DNA of 64,000 nt from Oryza sativa Japonica Group (Eukaryota > Streptophyta > Magnoliopsida > Poales > Poaceae): assembly GCF_034140825.1 (NCBI RefSeq), contig NC_089039.1, positions 29,152,501 to 29,216,500 of the forward strand. The letters run 5' to 3'. The translations under genes and the position numbers were made by a program. The notes below the pieces were generated by a model, which had not been told where the DNA came from, made no database searches, and was given only the letters and a program-made list of their open reading frames with translations. Positions 39,591 to 51,746 of the stretch are shown in pieces. Position 1 is the stretch's first letter. The number at the start of each line of letters is the position of its first letter.

Positions 39591-39961
39591 ATTGATCGAG
39601 ACGTACTGTGTCGATCCCACCGACCCACCGGCGCAGCAGACACATTGGCGAGCCGAGCAGCCAGGCGCCGACGTACTGCATGCGCGTACGTCTCGATCGT
39701 GTGTTTAGACGGCCGCGCACGTACTCCCGCGACTAGTCTCACTGCACCGGCTGTTGGGGATCGAGGAGCTGTTGCCAAAAACGCCTGTTCGTCTTTATCC
39801 CCGTTTTTAGCTCCATCGACCAATGCCCGGCCCATCCACTGGACAATTTTTTTTAAGATAATGGAAATAAATTATATCTCCGGCCTTTGTCCGTGGATAC
39901 ACAGCCAAAAAGATAAGGTAATAGATCCACTGGATAATAGATCAATAAGGTAATAGCATCA

Positions 39962-42900
39962 TGTAGCGCCCGTTCCGTCGTGGCGCCTAGCGGGAAAATT
40001 ATCTCTTAAAAACCCTAATTGCGAAATTTGTTTCTTCGCTTGTCGTCTAGTGTCCGTGCCATCTCAAGATCTCAATCCCCGATCTATCGTTGAGTTCAAT
40101 TCCGAATCCAAATTCTTCCAAATCTTTTTCCTCCGCAAAAGTCTATTTTGCCTCCCCCGGGGTCGATGGGCCAATTCCCTCTCGGCCCATCTCCCCCTCC
40201 CCTCCCCCGGCGCGCTCCCTCTCCCCCTCTCCCTCCGCTCCGCTCCGCCCCGCCCGCGCGCCGCGCGCGCTGCGTGCGCGAGCGCGCAAGCCGCGCCGAG
40301 CGCCCCTACTCCGCTCCCCCCGCTCTGTCCGCGCGTGCGTGAGCCGCCGCGCCGCGCGCCTCCCTCTCCCTCTGCTCCGCCCGCGCGCCCCGCGCGCGAG
40401 CGCGAGAGCCGCCCGCGCCGAGCCAAGCCCTCCTTTCCGCCCCTTCGCTGCCGCTCCCCACGCGTCATTCGCGTTTGCGCCGCCCGGCCCCGCTGCCCTG
40501 CCGCGCATGCAGCCGCTCGGCCCCGCAGCCAGCGCGCGTGCTCGAGCCGCGCCTCTCCATCCGCCGCGCCCTCCCATTGCAAGCCGCGCGCGCGTGCCGA
40601 GTGGCCGACCATCTGGTCGCCGCCGCCGTCACCCTCTGCCGCGCCAGCCCACGCCTGTCGCCCGTGTCGTCGCGCCGCTCCAAACCGCCCCGCCGTCATC
40701 GCCGTCGTCATCGCCTCGGCCCCGCCACTCCGCGCGCAAGCCGCCAAGGGACGGAGGCCGAGCCCTCCTCCCTCTGCCGCGACGCCCCCGCTCCCCTCCC
40801 AATTTTCCCAAAGAAGAAAGGGGCGAGCCCCCCTTTCTCTCCCTCCTTTTTCCCCTTTTCCTCCCGCCGGCGTCATCCTCCCTCCCTCCTGTCGCCGTTT
40901 TGGCCGCTAGCCGGAGCGACAGCTCGCGCCTTGACCGCCAAAGTCGGTTTCCAAACCGACATTGCCGCCCCCTATAAACCCAAGCGCCCTCCCTTCCCTT
41001 TTCTCCCATTCTTCCCTGTTTCTCGCCCGCGCCATTGCCGTCCCTCTCGCCGACCGCAGCCGTCGCGTGTGTGCCGGAGGAGCCGGTGCGCACTAGGACG
41101 CGGAAGGGGACTCCGGGCGCTCGTCTTCCTCCTCTTCCCCGGCCCGAGGCCGGAGAGATCCCTCCCGCGCCGTCGGCCTCTCGTCACAGCGCCCCTCCTC
41201 ACCTCGGTGATGCCTCCCTCCGTTCTTCCTCCTCGCTCCATCTCCCCCCCTTAGTTTTCGGTGGTAGCACGAGTAGCCTCCCCGTAGCTAGCCAGCGCCG
41301 CCCCGACCGTTGCCGTCGCCCGCCGTGTGCTCGCTGCCATCGCCGCTCGAGCTCCGTAGCACCCGCTCGTTGCCAGCCTCGCTCGGCGTAGCTCCGCCCA
41401 ATCCGACGCTAGCATCGGATTCCCGTGGCCGCGTAGATGCTCTCACCGCCGGGAATCGGCCCCTCGTGACCTCGTCGCCGTTTCCCTCTTCCCTCCCCAC
41501 CGGTTGCCGCCGCCGCGATTCGCCGCCGTCAAGCTTCCTCCGGCGAATCCGAGCCGTTGGCTCGTCTCCCCTCGTCTCGTGCAACCACCCGGTGTGCTCG
41601 CTTTCGCCGGTATCGCCGTGGTTCGCTCCGCCGCTCGCCGCTGTTGTCCGCCATCCGTTCCGACCGGCGTCGTCGTCTACCTCCCGCCGGCCCGCGTGGC
41701 AGCCACGTCGGCGCCACGTCGGCGCCAGCTCAGCCGAGGTCGGGACGGGCCGACCCCGGTCAGCCCCTCCCGTGCACGCGTTCCACCGCGAGCCGTGAGG
41801 CTGCGCGTGGGCCCGCCGCATCCGTTCCTCCGCAGACCGCGCGCGTGCACCGCGTCCCTCCCCCGCCCGCGCGCGTGCGCCGCGTGCTCCCTCCGCACGG
41901 TGAGCCGAGCCGCTGACAAGCGGGTCCCACCCGGGACCGCGCACGGTGAGCCCGGTCCACCGGCCCTCTCTCTCCTCCCCTCCCCCGCGCGCACTTGGGC
42001 CGCCTTGGGCCGGCCGGCCCATTTAGCTCGGCCAGTCCGCTCCTTTTCCCTTGGGCCGCGCCCTAGCCGCTCGAGGAGAAGTCTATAATCCCTCCCTCTT
42101 TCCCTTTTCTTTTCTTTTTCTTTTCCAAAAAGGATTTAATTAAATCCTTTTCCTTTAGACCAAAAATCCAATAATCTTAGAAATTCAATATCTTCCCAAC
42201 CGTAGATCCGTTTGACTCCGTTCAACTTCCAAAATTCCTCAAATCTCGAGATCTATCTAATGGCACGCTTAGAGGTCATTATTAGGGCTTCATTTTCGCC
42301 GTTTGTTGAGTTGTCCCGTTTCGCGTGTAGTTCCGGAGCCCGAAGACCCGCAGTGCGAGGATTTCGAGGATCAAGCTCCAGATCTCGAGCAAGGCAAGCC
42401 ACCTTTGAACATCTTGAGCCTATATTTGAAATTTAATTATGTTGCTTGCAAAATATTATGCATTGATAGGATCGCACTTAATCTGTTGTCCCGTCTGCAA
42501 GGCAGATTGGCGGATCTACCTAGTTTGTTGCATTTGATCCTTCCTTTGTTAATTGTTATACCATGTGCCCTTGTAACCACCCAGTTGCGCCTCGGAAATC
42601 ATGCAATCTGTGCGAGTACCGAAGGGCGCCTTCAAATTTAAAATCTGAGCAACTTCTTGGGTAAAACTTGAGTTTTACAAAAGACTTGGAAAACCCGACA
42701 CCTAGGTCGGTGCTTGTGAACTAAATGAATTTCCAAAACCGCGGACCGGGGAACGTACCGGGTGTACGGTTTTCCCGCTCTCGCACTTAAGAACCGATTC
42801 CTTGGAATTTCATCTAAACATAAGACAAGTACGACCACATGGGTGGAATGGGACACCCCTGGCTGAGTAACTAGCTTATCAGGGGAGCCTTGATGTCGAG

Positions 42901-43934
42901 AGACATGTGGATTCGCTGGGGTGGTGTCGGGGAGGACCCCTGGGCTTCCTGGCACAGTATGGTCTGGGACCTAACCTGTTGTTGGTCTGGGACCCCTCTC
43001 GTCGGCATATGGTAAACCTGTATCGGCTTTGGAAATGCCTTGTCATGAAAGCTTGGAGGTCTCCCGACGTGGCTGATCCCCACGGGCTGGGTGATCCGGG
43101 TTAGTAATGTCGTGTGGGTAAAGTGTACCCCCCTCTGCAGAGGTTAACAAACTGTTCGAACAGCCGTGCCCACGGTCATGGGCGGATGTGAGGTGATTCC
43201 TAGCGTAGTTTTGTTTGACTACTGCTTGTGAAATTGCTATTGTGGAAAGGGGTTCGATGTTTGAAAAATCTGCAGCTGATGGGATCAGCTAGGCCCGGGT
43301 GGCCGTTTGAAAGTTGTAGGCCCGGGTGGCCGTTTGAAAAGCTGTTGGCCGGATGCCAACCTTGAATCAAGTCTAAAGACCGATACATTACACATACTCC
43401 GACCGGACGAGACGCACTGTCTCAACCGTGTCGTTTGAGAAGCACTCACTTAGTTGTTTTCAGAAAGGAGTTCAACTAAAATCAATTGCAAAAACAACGG
43501 CCTTTCCTTGAAGCCTGCATTAAACACTTATTTCCCTTGGCTTGCTGAGTACTCCCCGTACTCACCCTTGCTCTATATAAATAATCCCCCCCCAGTCGCT
43601 GAAGAAGACGAAGCGGATCCTGCTGATGAGGAGTTCTTCCAGGAGCAAGCCGGCTACGATGAGTTTTAGGGTTTCGGCCTAGTTCCCAAGTCGCGCCTGT
43701 GTTGTTTGGTCCAAGTCCCGGCTTCCGTTTCCCTTTTGTAATGCAGTTGTGAGCTCGGGATCTGTCCGCAGCCCAACATGACTGTACATCTACTCTATAA
43801 TAAAGAGACCTCTGTTGCTGTGATAATCTGTCTTCCTGTGATACCAGCACTGTGTCCTGGGACTGGTATTGATTAACAGGTTAAATTGGAGCGTCACAGA
43901 CTAGTTCCGGTCGGTACTAGTTCGGGGCGTGACA
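39962..43934 (+). mobile_element. Very long solo LTR (about 4 kb), family unknown
   Basis: It begins TGTAGCGCCCG and ends CGGGGCGTGACA, so the ends are TG...CA with a short inverted repeat. The 5-bp target duplication CATCA is at 39957-39961 and 43935-43939. Near the right end are a TATA box (CTCTATATAAATAA, 43571) and an AATAAA signal (43800), the order expected within one LTR. I find no second copy of either end inside and no gag or pol motif, so a solo LTR made by recombination is most likely. Positions 40150-42080 are extremely C-rich with many CCGCGC runs; frames there are low-complexity Pro/Arg/Ala and not genes. The strand follows the TATA/AATAAA order. Confidence 0.78.
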
Positions 43935-44222
43935 CATCAGAATTCAAATCAATAACAAGACCCAAATTCCTCATGATCTACAGTTTGGAATTAAAGACAG
44001 TGTTTATATAGCTAGCTAGGCACTTAGCAATGCAACTCAAACAAACATGTTTTGTAGACCAACCAAAAAAACGAGGACACAAAACATGCATCCCACACTT
44101 CACTTGGTCATCGGTAACGTAACCATATATATATAGCCGCGCACAAATTTATCTCGAGCAGCATGCATTCTGTAAACCGTAAATAAGAAAGATCTAATAT
44201 CAATAGCCGTGGTGACTGCCTG

Positions 44223-45979
44223 TCACGGAAGGAAGAGGTCTTGCTGCGCGGTGTAGAGATGAAGAGGAGGCATCGTCGGCCGGGCGGCGGCGGCGTGTAT
44301 GCTCGGCACGAAGCCTAACTGCTGCTGCTGCTGCTGCTGGTTCATCGTCATTCGCACCCGAGCGGCGAGGGCTTCGTCGAAGCCAAGGAGCGGCGGCGGC
44401 GGCGCGCCGAACTGGTAGGCGCCGGCGGCGCCGGGCATGACACCGCGCGCGCTCACATGCATGAGCCCCTGCTGCCTGTGCATGTGGTAGCTCACGGGGC
44501 TCGGGTGCGTGTGCTGCCCTTCGTATGTGGTGATCACCATGGACGGGTCCTGCTCCGACCTCTCCACCCGCTTCTTCACCCCGCACCGCGGCGCCGTGCA
44601 CCGGTAGTAGCTCCTGCATTCGTTGGAATAGAGAAGAGTCAAGTGACGACACAGAAGAAGACGCAGGTATTAGGTGAAGAACTGTCCATCGTAGATATAT
44701 ACTTCTAACATATGGATCCATCGAGATATTCTGAGAAAAAAAAAACTCAGACCAATGCCAATGTGTGCTTAGCTTGTTGCTAATGCTGTGGTAGCTGCTT
44801 CTGTCAAATATATGCATGCCAATTATGATGGAGAATAATGCATATGCAAGTGAAAATTTGGCTAGCTGACCTTGGGTAGGAGCTGTTCTTGACGGCTTTC
44901 TGGCCGTACTTGCGCCACCGGTAGCCGTCCTCGAGGTGGTCGACCTCGCTCTTGGTCATGAACGCCACACGTGGCTCACGCTCCTTCTTCGCCCCTTTTT
45001 TATTCTTCATTTTGTTCGTCCTGCACGCACCAGATCGATCGATCGAGATCGACATATGCTGTCTCAGTTGAGATATTGGCCTCTTGCGCATATATATCAG
45101 CCGGTGCATGATTGCTACTGTCTCGTGAATCATTTGTTAATCATCGATCGCTAGTCTCGTCAGTTAATCATTAATTCATATATATATATATTGTTAATTA
45201 TTGTGAAAAGATCGGTTTCAACAAATTATTGTGAAAAGAAGGGAGGGAACAAACCCTAAATTCCGACGTTAACACTTCACACGCGGTATATACACACACG
45301 GAATCTTCGTATTCAGACCCGTAAAGTTAATTAATTTGTACCGATCGATGAATTAAAAACTAGGTAGGTAGATGCATGTACACACCGAAGCCAAATTAAT
45401 TAATTCATCCAAGATCTATCTAGCCATGCACGTGTGATAAATCGATCAGACATAAATTCAGCATGGATCTAGCTACAAAACAAGATCAAATTAATACTGA
45501 ACTTACTTGCAACTCTGAACGGCCGATCCCTCATCGTCAATCTCCTCCTCCTCCTCGTCCTCCGGCCGACGACCTTTCTTGCACCGGCGCAGATCGTCCC
45601 CTCCAGCCGCCTCGCTGGACGACGACAGCACCGACGAGTTCGGCGTGGCCGGCGCCGCCGCCACGCCGCCGGCCTGACTGGGATGATCCACCACCGTTTC
45701 GTGCTTCACGGCAGCATCGCCGCCCAACGGGGACGACGCGTACACGGGGTCCTGCAGGAAGCCTTGCAGATAATCCGTGATGCTGGAGTAGGGCGTGATG
45801 AGCCCAACACCATCATCGTCTCCAGCGCCGGCGCCGGCGCCGGCTCCTCCTCCGGACGCCGCCGATCTGCCAAAGAAGAAGCTGGCCACCACGTCGTCGT
45901 CGTGGTCGAAGGGGAGGAAGCCGGCGGCTGCAGGATGATCCTCGTAGAGGCCATGACCTCCTCCTCCAGGTCCAGACAT
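44223..45979 (-). CDS. WRKY8: WRKY transcription factor, group IIc
   Basis: DNA-binding protein for W-box (TTGAC) promoters, acting in the nucleus. Three exons on the minus strand: 45979-45507, 45020-44871, 44613-44223, giving 337 aa. The ATG at 45979 ([10 protein letters not shown]) is chosen because the frame upstream has no ATG. The N-terminal half is Gly/Ala/Ser/Asp-rich, followed by an acidic run ([11 protein letters not shown]) and a basic NLS-like [11 protein letters not shown]. The WRKY domain has WRKYGQK at 193-199 and a zinc finger C213-C218-H242-H244 (C-x4-C-x23-H-x-H), the group IIc spacing. The intron after the codon for P207/R208 is at the conserved position for this group. The C-terminal part has a polyQ run (CTG repeats, 44321-44340). 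Neighbour order fits rice OsWRKY8 from memory. Confidence 0.92.
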
Positions 45980-46326
45980 GGAGTACTGTGAAGCTGGGGA
46001 AGAGGCGTTGAACGGAGCAAGCAAGAAGGGCTAGCTTGACTCTTGGGAGGAAATGAAATGAGAGGAGTTTTGCAAAGGCGAAAATTCTGACTGGTCTTTA
46101 ATTTGGAGTAAACTAGAAATGAGATTGGTGCGCGTGCGTTGTGTGTTAAAATACTTCTGCCACCACTATACAGTTGATGTTTATATGCTTGTCTTATTCC
46201 GTGCTTATTTCTTAATTAACCTGATCGATCGATTTAATCATTTTTTGCTTAAGATTTTGTTTTGTTTTCTTTCCAGGAGAGCTAGGCTGCTCAAGAAATT
46301 TTCACATTATTTTTTTTATATATGTA

Positions 46327-46583
46327 CTCCCTCCGTTTCAAGTTACAAGATATTTTGACTTTGGCAAAGTTAAACTATTTTCAGTTTGACTAAGTTTATA
46401 GATAAATATAGTAATATTTATAATACTAAATTAGTTTCATCAAATCGATAATTAAATATATTTTCATAATAAATTTGTCTTGGTTGAAAATGTTACTATT
46501 TTTTTCTATAAACTTAGTCAAATATAAAGCAGTTTGACTTTGACCAAAGTAGAAACGTTTTATATTCTGAAACATAATATGAG
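46327..46583. mobile_element. Stowaway-type MITE upstream of the WRKY gene
   Basis: 257 bp, left end CTCCCTCCGTTTCAAGTTAC, right end with a weaker inverted match, flanked by TA (46325-46326 and 46584-46585). It lies about 350 bp upstream of the WRKY start codon, so within its likely promoter. Contains inverted GTTTGACT motifs; TTGAC cores inside resemble W-boxes. Confidence 0.85.
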
Positions 46584-46711
46584 TACTATCTTAGCTAACG
46601 TGTATACTTGTGCACCACGCACGTACGTCTGCAGCTATGCTCTATTTATAGCCTTTTGTTATTTTTATCATGTGAAATGTTAATACTTTTGGGCAGGACA
46701 CTAGTACACTA

Positions 46712-47057
46712 GGGGTGTGTTTAGTTGAGGAAGAGTAAATTTTTGGGTGTTACATCGAACGTTTGACCGGATGTCGGGAGGGGTTTTCGGACACGAATGA
46801 AAAAACTAATTTTAGAACTCGCGTGGAAACCGCGAGACGAATCTTTTGAGACTAATTAAGCCGTCATTAGCACATATGGGTTACTGTGGCACTTATGGCT
46901 AATCACGAACTAATTAGGCTTAAAAGATTCGTCTCGCGATTTCCCTCATAACTATGCAATTAGTTTTTCTTTTTATCTATATTTAATGCTTTATGCATGT
47001 GTCCAAAGATTCGATATGATATTTTTGGGAAAATTTTTTGAGGAACTAAACGGGCCC
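46712..47057. mobile_element. MITE with GTGTTTAGTT ends (about 346 bp)
   Basis: Ends GGGGTGTGTTTAGTTGAGG and GGAACTAAACGGGCCC form inverted repeats. The inside carries a second inverted pair, AGACGAATCTTTTGAG... and the matching AAAAGATTCGTCTCG. This is a common rice MITE type. The duplication is not clear enough to assign the superfamily. Confidence 0.75.
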
Positions 47058-47420
47058 AGGTTCAGTTACACGTGGAGTCGTGGATTGAGCTGGTGGTACA
47101 TCTCTTGTCTGCTGCCAAACTCGGTCCTTTTGTGAATTAGGACAGGTAATCAACTAATCAAGTGTACCTGCAAATGTAACAGATTGAGCTTTCAATGATT
47201 AAATAATGTGAACTAACCTGACAAGTGACAACGTGCAAATTGTAAAAATGTAATGTTAACCTAATGTTGACCACTGCTAAGCTCAGTTGGGAGTAGTCAA
47301 GAGCCTGTACATAGCACAACGAGTCAAAGGTACGTACAATATTGACATGTAGTATATATTGTCGTTACTAGCATATGCCCGGTTGTATGCAAGCTTGCTA
47401 CTAGCTTGAATAAATTTATG

Positions 47421-47646
47421 TTCTCCCTCTATCATAAAATATAACACTATTGATTTTTTTAACACGATGTTCGACAATTCGTCTTATTCAAAAATATTAG
47501 TATAAATATGTAAAAGTATAAACTAATATTGTAATTTCTTTGACGACAAAACAAGTCACAACAAAATAAACATTATTTATATATATTTTTAATAAAATGT
47601 ATGTTTAAACATTATGCTAAAAGTCAACAGCATCATATATTTTGGG
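47421..47646. mobile_element. Stowaway-type MITE, older copy
   Basis: Left TTCTCCCTCTATCATAAAAT and right ATTTTGGGACGGAGGAGG are inverted, with the inner TTCGTCTTATTCAAAAAT and CTAAAAGTCAACAG blocks seen also in the copy at 15901. Ends are diverged, so coordinates are approximate. Confidence 0.7.
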
Positions 47647-47659
47647 ACGGAGGAGGTGG

Positions 47660-48945
47660 TATCTTTCTTAATCCCTTTGGGAAAATCTAAAATCAAAATA
47701 CCATTGTATGCAATATGTGATACGTGCACGTGAGTTGTAAAATATCATCATTCATGTGAGAATGACATATGAGACCAGGACCCTCATGTCAATGACACGT
47801 ACGATGGTTTTTTCAGCTCCGTGAATTTTTCAATGGTGTTAGGCAAATTGTCCCATCTCTTTTTCAACCATGCACGCATTATTGACAAAAATTAATATGA
47901 AATGTTTTCTCCATATTTTCTATAAATTAAATATAATTTCATTGCTATATAGGATCATTGCAAGATCAGAATTCACTACTCGACAATTGAAGTATCAGGG
48001 AATAAGTTATGAACACCGATCCAAATTACAGAGGATTCTATATTGGGGGCTGTTATTACGTGGAAAGATGGCCGACCTAGTCCTAGTCCAATAAGAAGTA
48101 AGAAGCTTTGTTTAACTAAGGTGACCAAAAGTAAAATTTATTTTAAATATAATAAGACACTATTGACTTTATTTGGTCCGACTTTTAATAGTCTTTAGAA
48201 TATTTATTTTTAAAACATAGAAACTATTGTCATTTGTAAGCACTTTCATAATATTATCTTCGTTTTTTAATAGGTGATGCCGTTAACTTTTAGATAAATA
48301 TTTAACCATTCATCTTATTAAAAAATAATTATCATTATTTTGTTGTGAGTTATTTTTTCACCAAAAGCACATCATTATTTATATCTTACGCATTTGCACA
48401 GAAATTTTGAATAAAACGAATTGCCACACGTATATCTAAAAGTTACGTATGTATTAGTAGAAAAATACTACCCTTGTTAAAAAATATGAATTTTGCTCAT
48501 GTATTTTGAGACCAAATTATCCCTGATATTTTGGGATGATGGAGATATTACTGACCATGCACACGAAGAACTAAATGAAGTAACAGTGACATATACTCTC
48601 TACGAGTCCCATCAATTGCCATAAAAAGAATAAACAATGCCAAAATTTAAATTTTAAACCTAATTTTGAAATTGATTTTAAGATATTTTTCAAAGCAGTT
48701 TCTTTTTACACTGGTTGTTTAAGTCACTGAGAACATGTGTATAAAAGTTTTATACACATATTAATTTTTGATCGCTAATAAGTTATTATGGCTTATAATA
48801 AGTTGTGGTCAACCGATAAGGGCCTATATTTTAAAAATGGAGTAGTTCTTCTTCCATTCCCTCATCAATCTTAGTGTGCGTAACATGCCCATGTATATAT
48901 GCTCCACATCCGTAACCACCGGATCTAATATTTTATACTTAACTA
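47660..48945. other. Gene-free AT-rich stretch with a decayed MITE
   Basis: At about 48254-48455 there is a degenerate relative of the 15901 Stowaway (TTTTTTAATAGGTGATGCCG at the left, CTAAAAGTTACG at the right). The rest contains no coding exon I can support. Confidence 0.5.
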
Positions 48946-49240
48946 CTCCCTCCATCTATTTTTGATAGTCATATTTTATCTTGGCACATAGACCAAGGAT
49001 AAGTAAATGTACTTATCATCTATTTAAACATGCTACCAGTTATTCCTTGTAAACAAGCGATTTATTAATATTTACATTTCTCGATGCCCATGTAGCCAAT
49101 CTTGTGTGGAAGAATGAAGAATTACGCATTAAATCCGAGAAGTTCATTAAGAGGATAGATTGTTGGGTTGATATATACCTATCAAAAATAATTTTTTTTT
49201 TATATTTGAAAATATGCCTATCAAAAATAGATGGAGGGAG
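48946..49240. mobile_element. Stowaway-type MITE
   Basis: 295 bp, left CTCCCTCCATCTATTTTTGA, right CAAAAATAGATGGAGGGAG, flanked by TA on both sides (48944-48945, 49241-49242). The ends are perfect over 19 bp, so this is one of the younger copies here. Confidence 0.9.
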
Positions 49241-49242
49241 TA

Positions 49243-49987
49243 TTATCGTAGCATATTAATACTATGACATGGTACAACGTACAACATGTCACTGGTATTT
49301 ATTTTCTTTTGAAACACAAACATATACCATCCATTGTTCGTTGTCGTTGGCACCGTTGATACATCCATCAAGCTATCGTCAGCGGTGGTCAAACCTTTAT
49401 GGAGTATTGTACACTTTGTACATGTACACCCAACATTCCAATACACACTCATAACCTTTCTGGGGTAGATTTCTCTATCGGTATGGGAATCCAGCCGCAA
49501 TATCTACACGACTACACGCGCAGCCAACAGTCTACCTCGTGCGCCCACAGGTCAATGTCTTTAGCTAGCCTGACGTCTGATGGCCCACCTGTCGGCAGGC
49601 TACGACTGTCGGCCCACCTGTCGGCGACTCTGGTAGGTGGGTCCGGGTGGTATCAGCGACACGTGCCGCGACACACGGTGGCCGGGCGGCGTGTGGGCCC
49701 GTGGGATGATGGGATCGATCCTAGGATTTTCGCACGCGCGCGGTGGCGGTGTGAACGCCCCCGGCCGCTTTTGGGCGCCGCGACCGCGCGAGACGGCGGC
49801 GAGTGGACGTTCGATCGCAACGGGAACGAGGCAGATGCAGCGTTCCGATGCATCGTATCCTCTCCTTGGCTAGCCTGGGAATTTTTGGGGATTTTTGTGT
49901 GCGTTGGCGGTGGACAGATGGATGTACGTGATGCGCGTGCGCACCAGCGTCGTCGTCGTCGTTTGTGGCGAGGGGAGAGGGAGAGAG
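49243..49987. other. Gene-free stretch with a GC-rich part
   Basis: A GC-rich part at about 49560-49960 (GGTGGGTCCGGGTGG, GCGACACGTGCCGCG) looks like a promoter or an old captured fragment. A plus-strand frame of about 230 codons covers it but shows no motif and runs into a MITE, so I do not call it a gene. Confidence 0.45.
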
Positions 49988-50171
49988 TACGTTTTAGGTG
50001 CTGTTTGAATCATATCCTAAAATTTTTCACTATATCACATCAAACTTTTAAACACCTACATAAAATATTATATATATATATATATAGTACGTTTTAGGTT
50101 CTGTTTGAATCATATCCTAAAATTTTTCATCATATCACATCAAACTTTTAAACACCTACATAAAACATTAT

Positions 50172-50204
<33 letters not shown>

Positions 50205-50461
50205 ATATGAAAATGGTTATATAATAACTAATTGCACAGATTACGATTAATTTGCCAGACAAATCTTTTAAGCCTAATTGTTCCATAATTTAATAATTTG
50301 GTGCTACAGTAAACATTTGGTAATAATGGATTAATTAGGCTTAATAAATTCATCTTGCGGTTTACTGACGGATTCTATAATTAGAACACTTAATACGGCA
50401 CCCTATATAATATCCAATGTGATACGCCAAAACTTTACGCCCCTATATCTAAACACCCCCT
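49988..50461. mobile_element. MITE with a 99-bp duplicated left end
   Basis: Ends GTGCTGTTTGAATCATATCC and a GATATAGGGG-type right end (TATATCTAAACACCCCC). The first 99 bases (49988-50086) are repeated directly at 50087-50178, both ending in (AT)n. The inside contains an inverted TTTTAAGCCTAATTG / TTAATTAGGCTTAA pair. Non-coding. Confidence 0.7.
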
Positions 50462-50462
50462 T

Positions 50463-50710
50463 AGAGTAGGTACAATAGTAGACTATTAGCTAGCTATAAA
50501 CATATTTTTAATGAGATAAACGATCAGAGAGAAGAGCAGCGGGCTACAAATCTATAGCTAGTTGCAGCACAGACTTCAAGATGCAATGTGTGTATAACAG
50601 GTGGGACCATACATTAATAAGTATAGTAAGCACATATTATATAAATTGACTATTAAATTGGCTATAGATAAATTAGAGTTAGTAGTCTGCTATACTATTA
50701 AACTTGCTCT
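50463..50710. mobile_element. MITE with AGAGTAGGTACAATAGTAG ends
   Basis: 248 bp with imperfect inverted ends AGAGTAGGTACAATAGTAGA and AGAGCAAGTTTAATAGTATA. It contains an internal GGCTATAGATA / CTATAGCTAG pair. It abuts the preceding MITE directly. Confidence 0.7.
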
Positions 50711-50734
50711 TAGTATATGCGCTTGGTAGTGCAC

Positions 50735-50755
50735 GGCCGGCCGGCCGGCCGGCGA
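50735..50755. repeat. (CCGG)n simple repeat
   Basis: About five copies of CGGC/CCGG in tandem in otherwise AT-rich DNA. Confidence 0.9.
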
Positions 50756-51076
50756 TATATGCCGAATCCGCTATCTGCATGAGATCCTTGAATTGTGCGT
50801 GTGTCAAGTCATTAACAGTTTCTCCCTTCTTAATTGGTACTCCCACATGTTTTAATTTTGCTGTAGCCGGATTGGGACGCATACATGGGACAAACGGATA
50901 AGGGGTTGGATTCCTGTTGAAACAACACTTTATTCCTCAGCATTTGATTCGACTGTCATCTCTCGTGTTACTTAATAAGTTAATTTGGACGATTATATAT
51001 GTGATTGAAAGTGAATAAAGCAAAAAGAGAATCTCCTTTCATTCTGCTCAAAGATTTAGGGCTTGTTTTTACTTTA

Positions 51077-51222
51077 GGGTGTGTTTAGTTCACATCAAAT
51101 TTAGAAGTTTGGTTGAAATTGAAACGATGTGACGGAAAAATTGAAAGTTTGTGTGTGTAAGAAAGTTTTAATGCGATAGAAAAGTTGAAAGTTTGAAGAA
51201 AAAGTTGGTAACTAAACTGACC
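51077..51222. mobile_element. Tourist/Harbinger-like MITE, TTA duplication
   Basis: 146 bp, starts GGGTGTGTTTAGTTCACATC and ends GGTAACTAAACTGACC, flanked by TTA (51074-51076 and 51223-51225). The body GGTTGAAATTGAAACGATGT is shared with copies at about 36694, 60304 and 60536, so this is one family with four copies in the window. Confidence 0.82.
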
Positions 51223-51626
51223 TTACTTCGCAAGTTGATTGTCACGGGCTTTTTTCTTTCAGCTACTGCACTGAATATTTTGACGGACTATTAGCTCAAC
51301 ACCTCTAAAAAGGATAGCTCAAGTAGGAATACAAATTCGAAACAACTAAAAATAAAAATAAAAAAGGAATATTAAAACAATAGTCCATATAAAACACAAT
51401 ACAAAGATTAATTAAAAGTTAAAATAAAAAAAAATTAAATTCTGAAATTAGTGGCCGCGTTTGACAAGACTTCTAAGATTATAAAAACGAAACCCAACGA
51501 GATAATAAAACTCTAAAAACTTTAAGGTCCAATTTTTAAAGGTTCCAAAGATAATGAATAAAAAACAATGATAGATTAAGTAAACAAATAAAGAAGAGAT
51601 GGCAAAGAAGTAGGGGGTAGTGATGG

Positions 51627-51744
51627 ACCCTCCATCCCATAATATAAGAGGTTTTGGGTGGATGTGGCACATCCCAGTGAATTTGGAAAGACGTTTGTCA
51701 AGCTTCATCCACCTAAAATCTCTTACATTATGGGATAGATAGAG
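51627..51744. mobile_element. Short Stowaway-type MITE
   Basis: About 118 bp, with CCCTCCATCCCATAATATAA at the left and the inverted TTACATTATGGGATAGAT at the right, TA at the right border. CATCCACC and GGTGGATG parts also pair. Confidence 0.7.
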
Positions 51745-51746
51745 TA

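Noticed and set aside
40050-42088. Several long open frames of 190-295 codons
   Set aside because: They lie in the extreme C-rich half of the solo LTR. All are low-complexity Pro/Arg/Ser/Ala on both strands, with no domain; openness follows from the lack of AT-rich stop codons.
45980-46024. Extended N-terminus for the WRKY protein upstream of 45979
   Set aside because: The added stretch has no ATG; the first ATG in frame is at 45979.
49399-50097. Frame of about 230 codons in a GC-rich patch
   Set aside because: No motif, crosses into a MITE, ends in AT-repeat sequence; no splice or leader signals.
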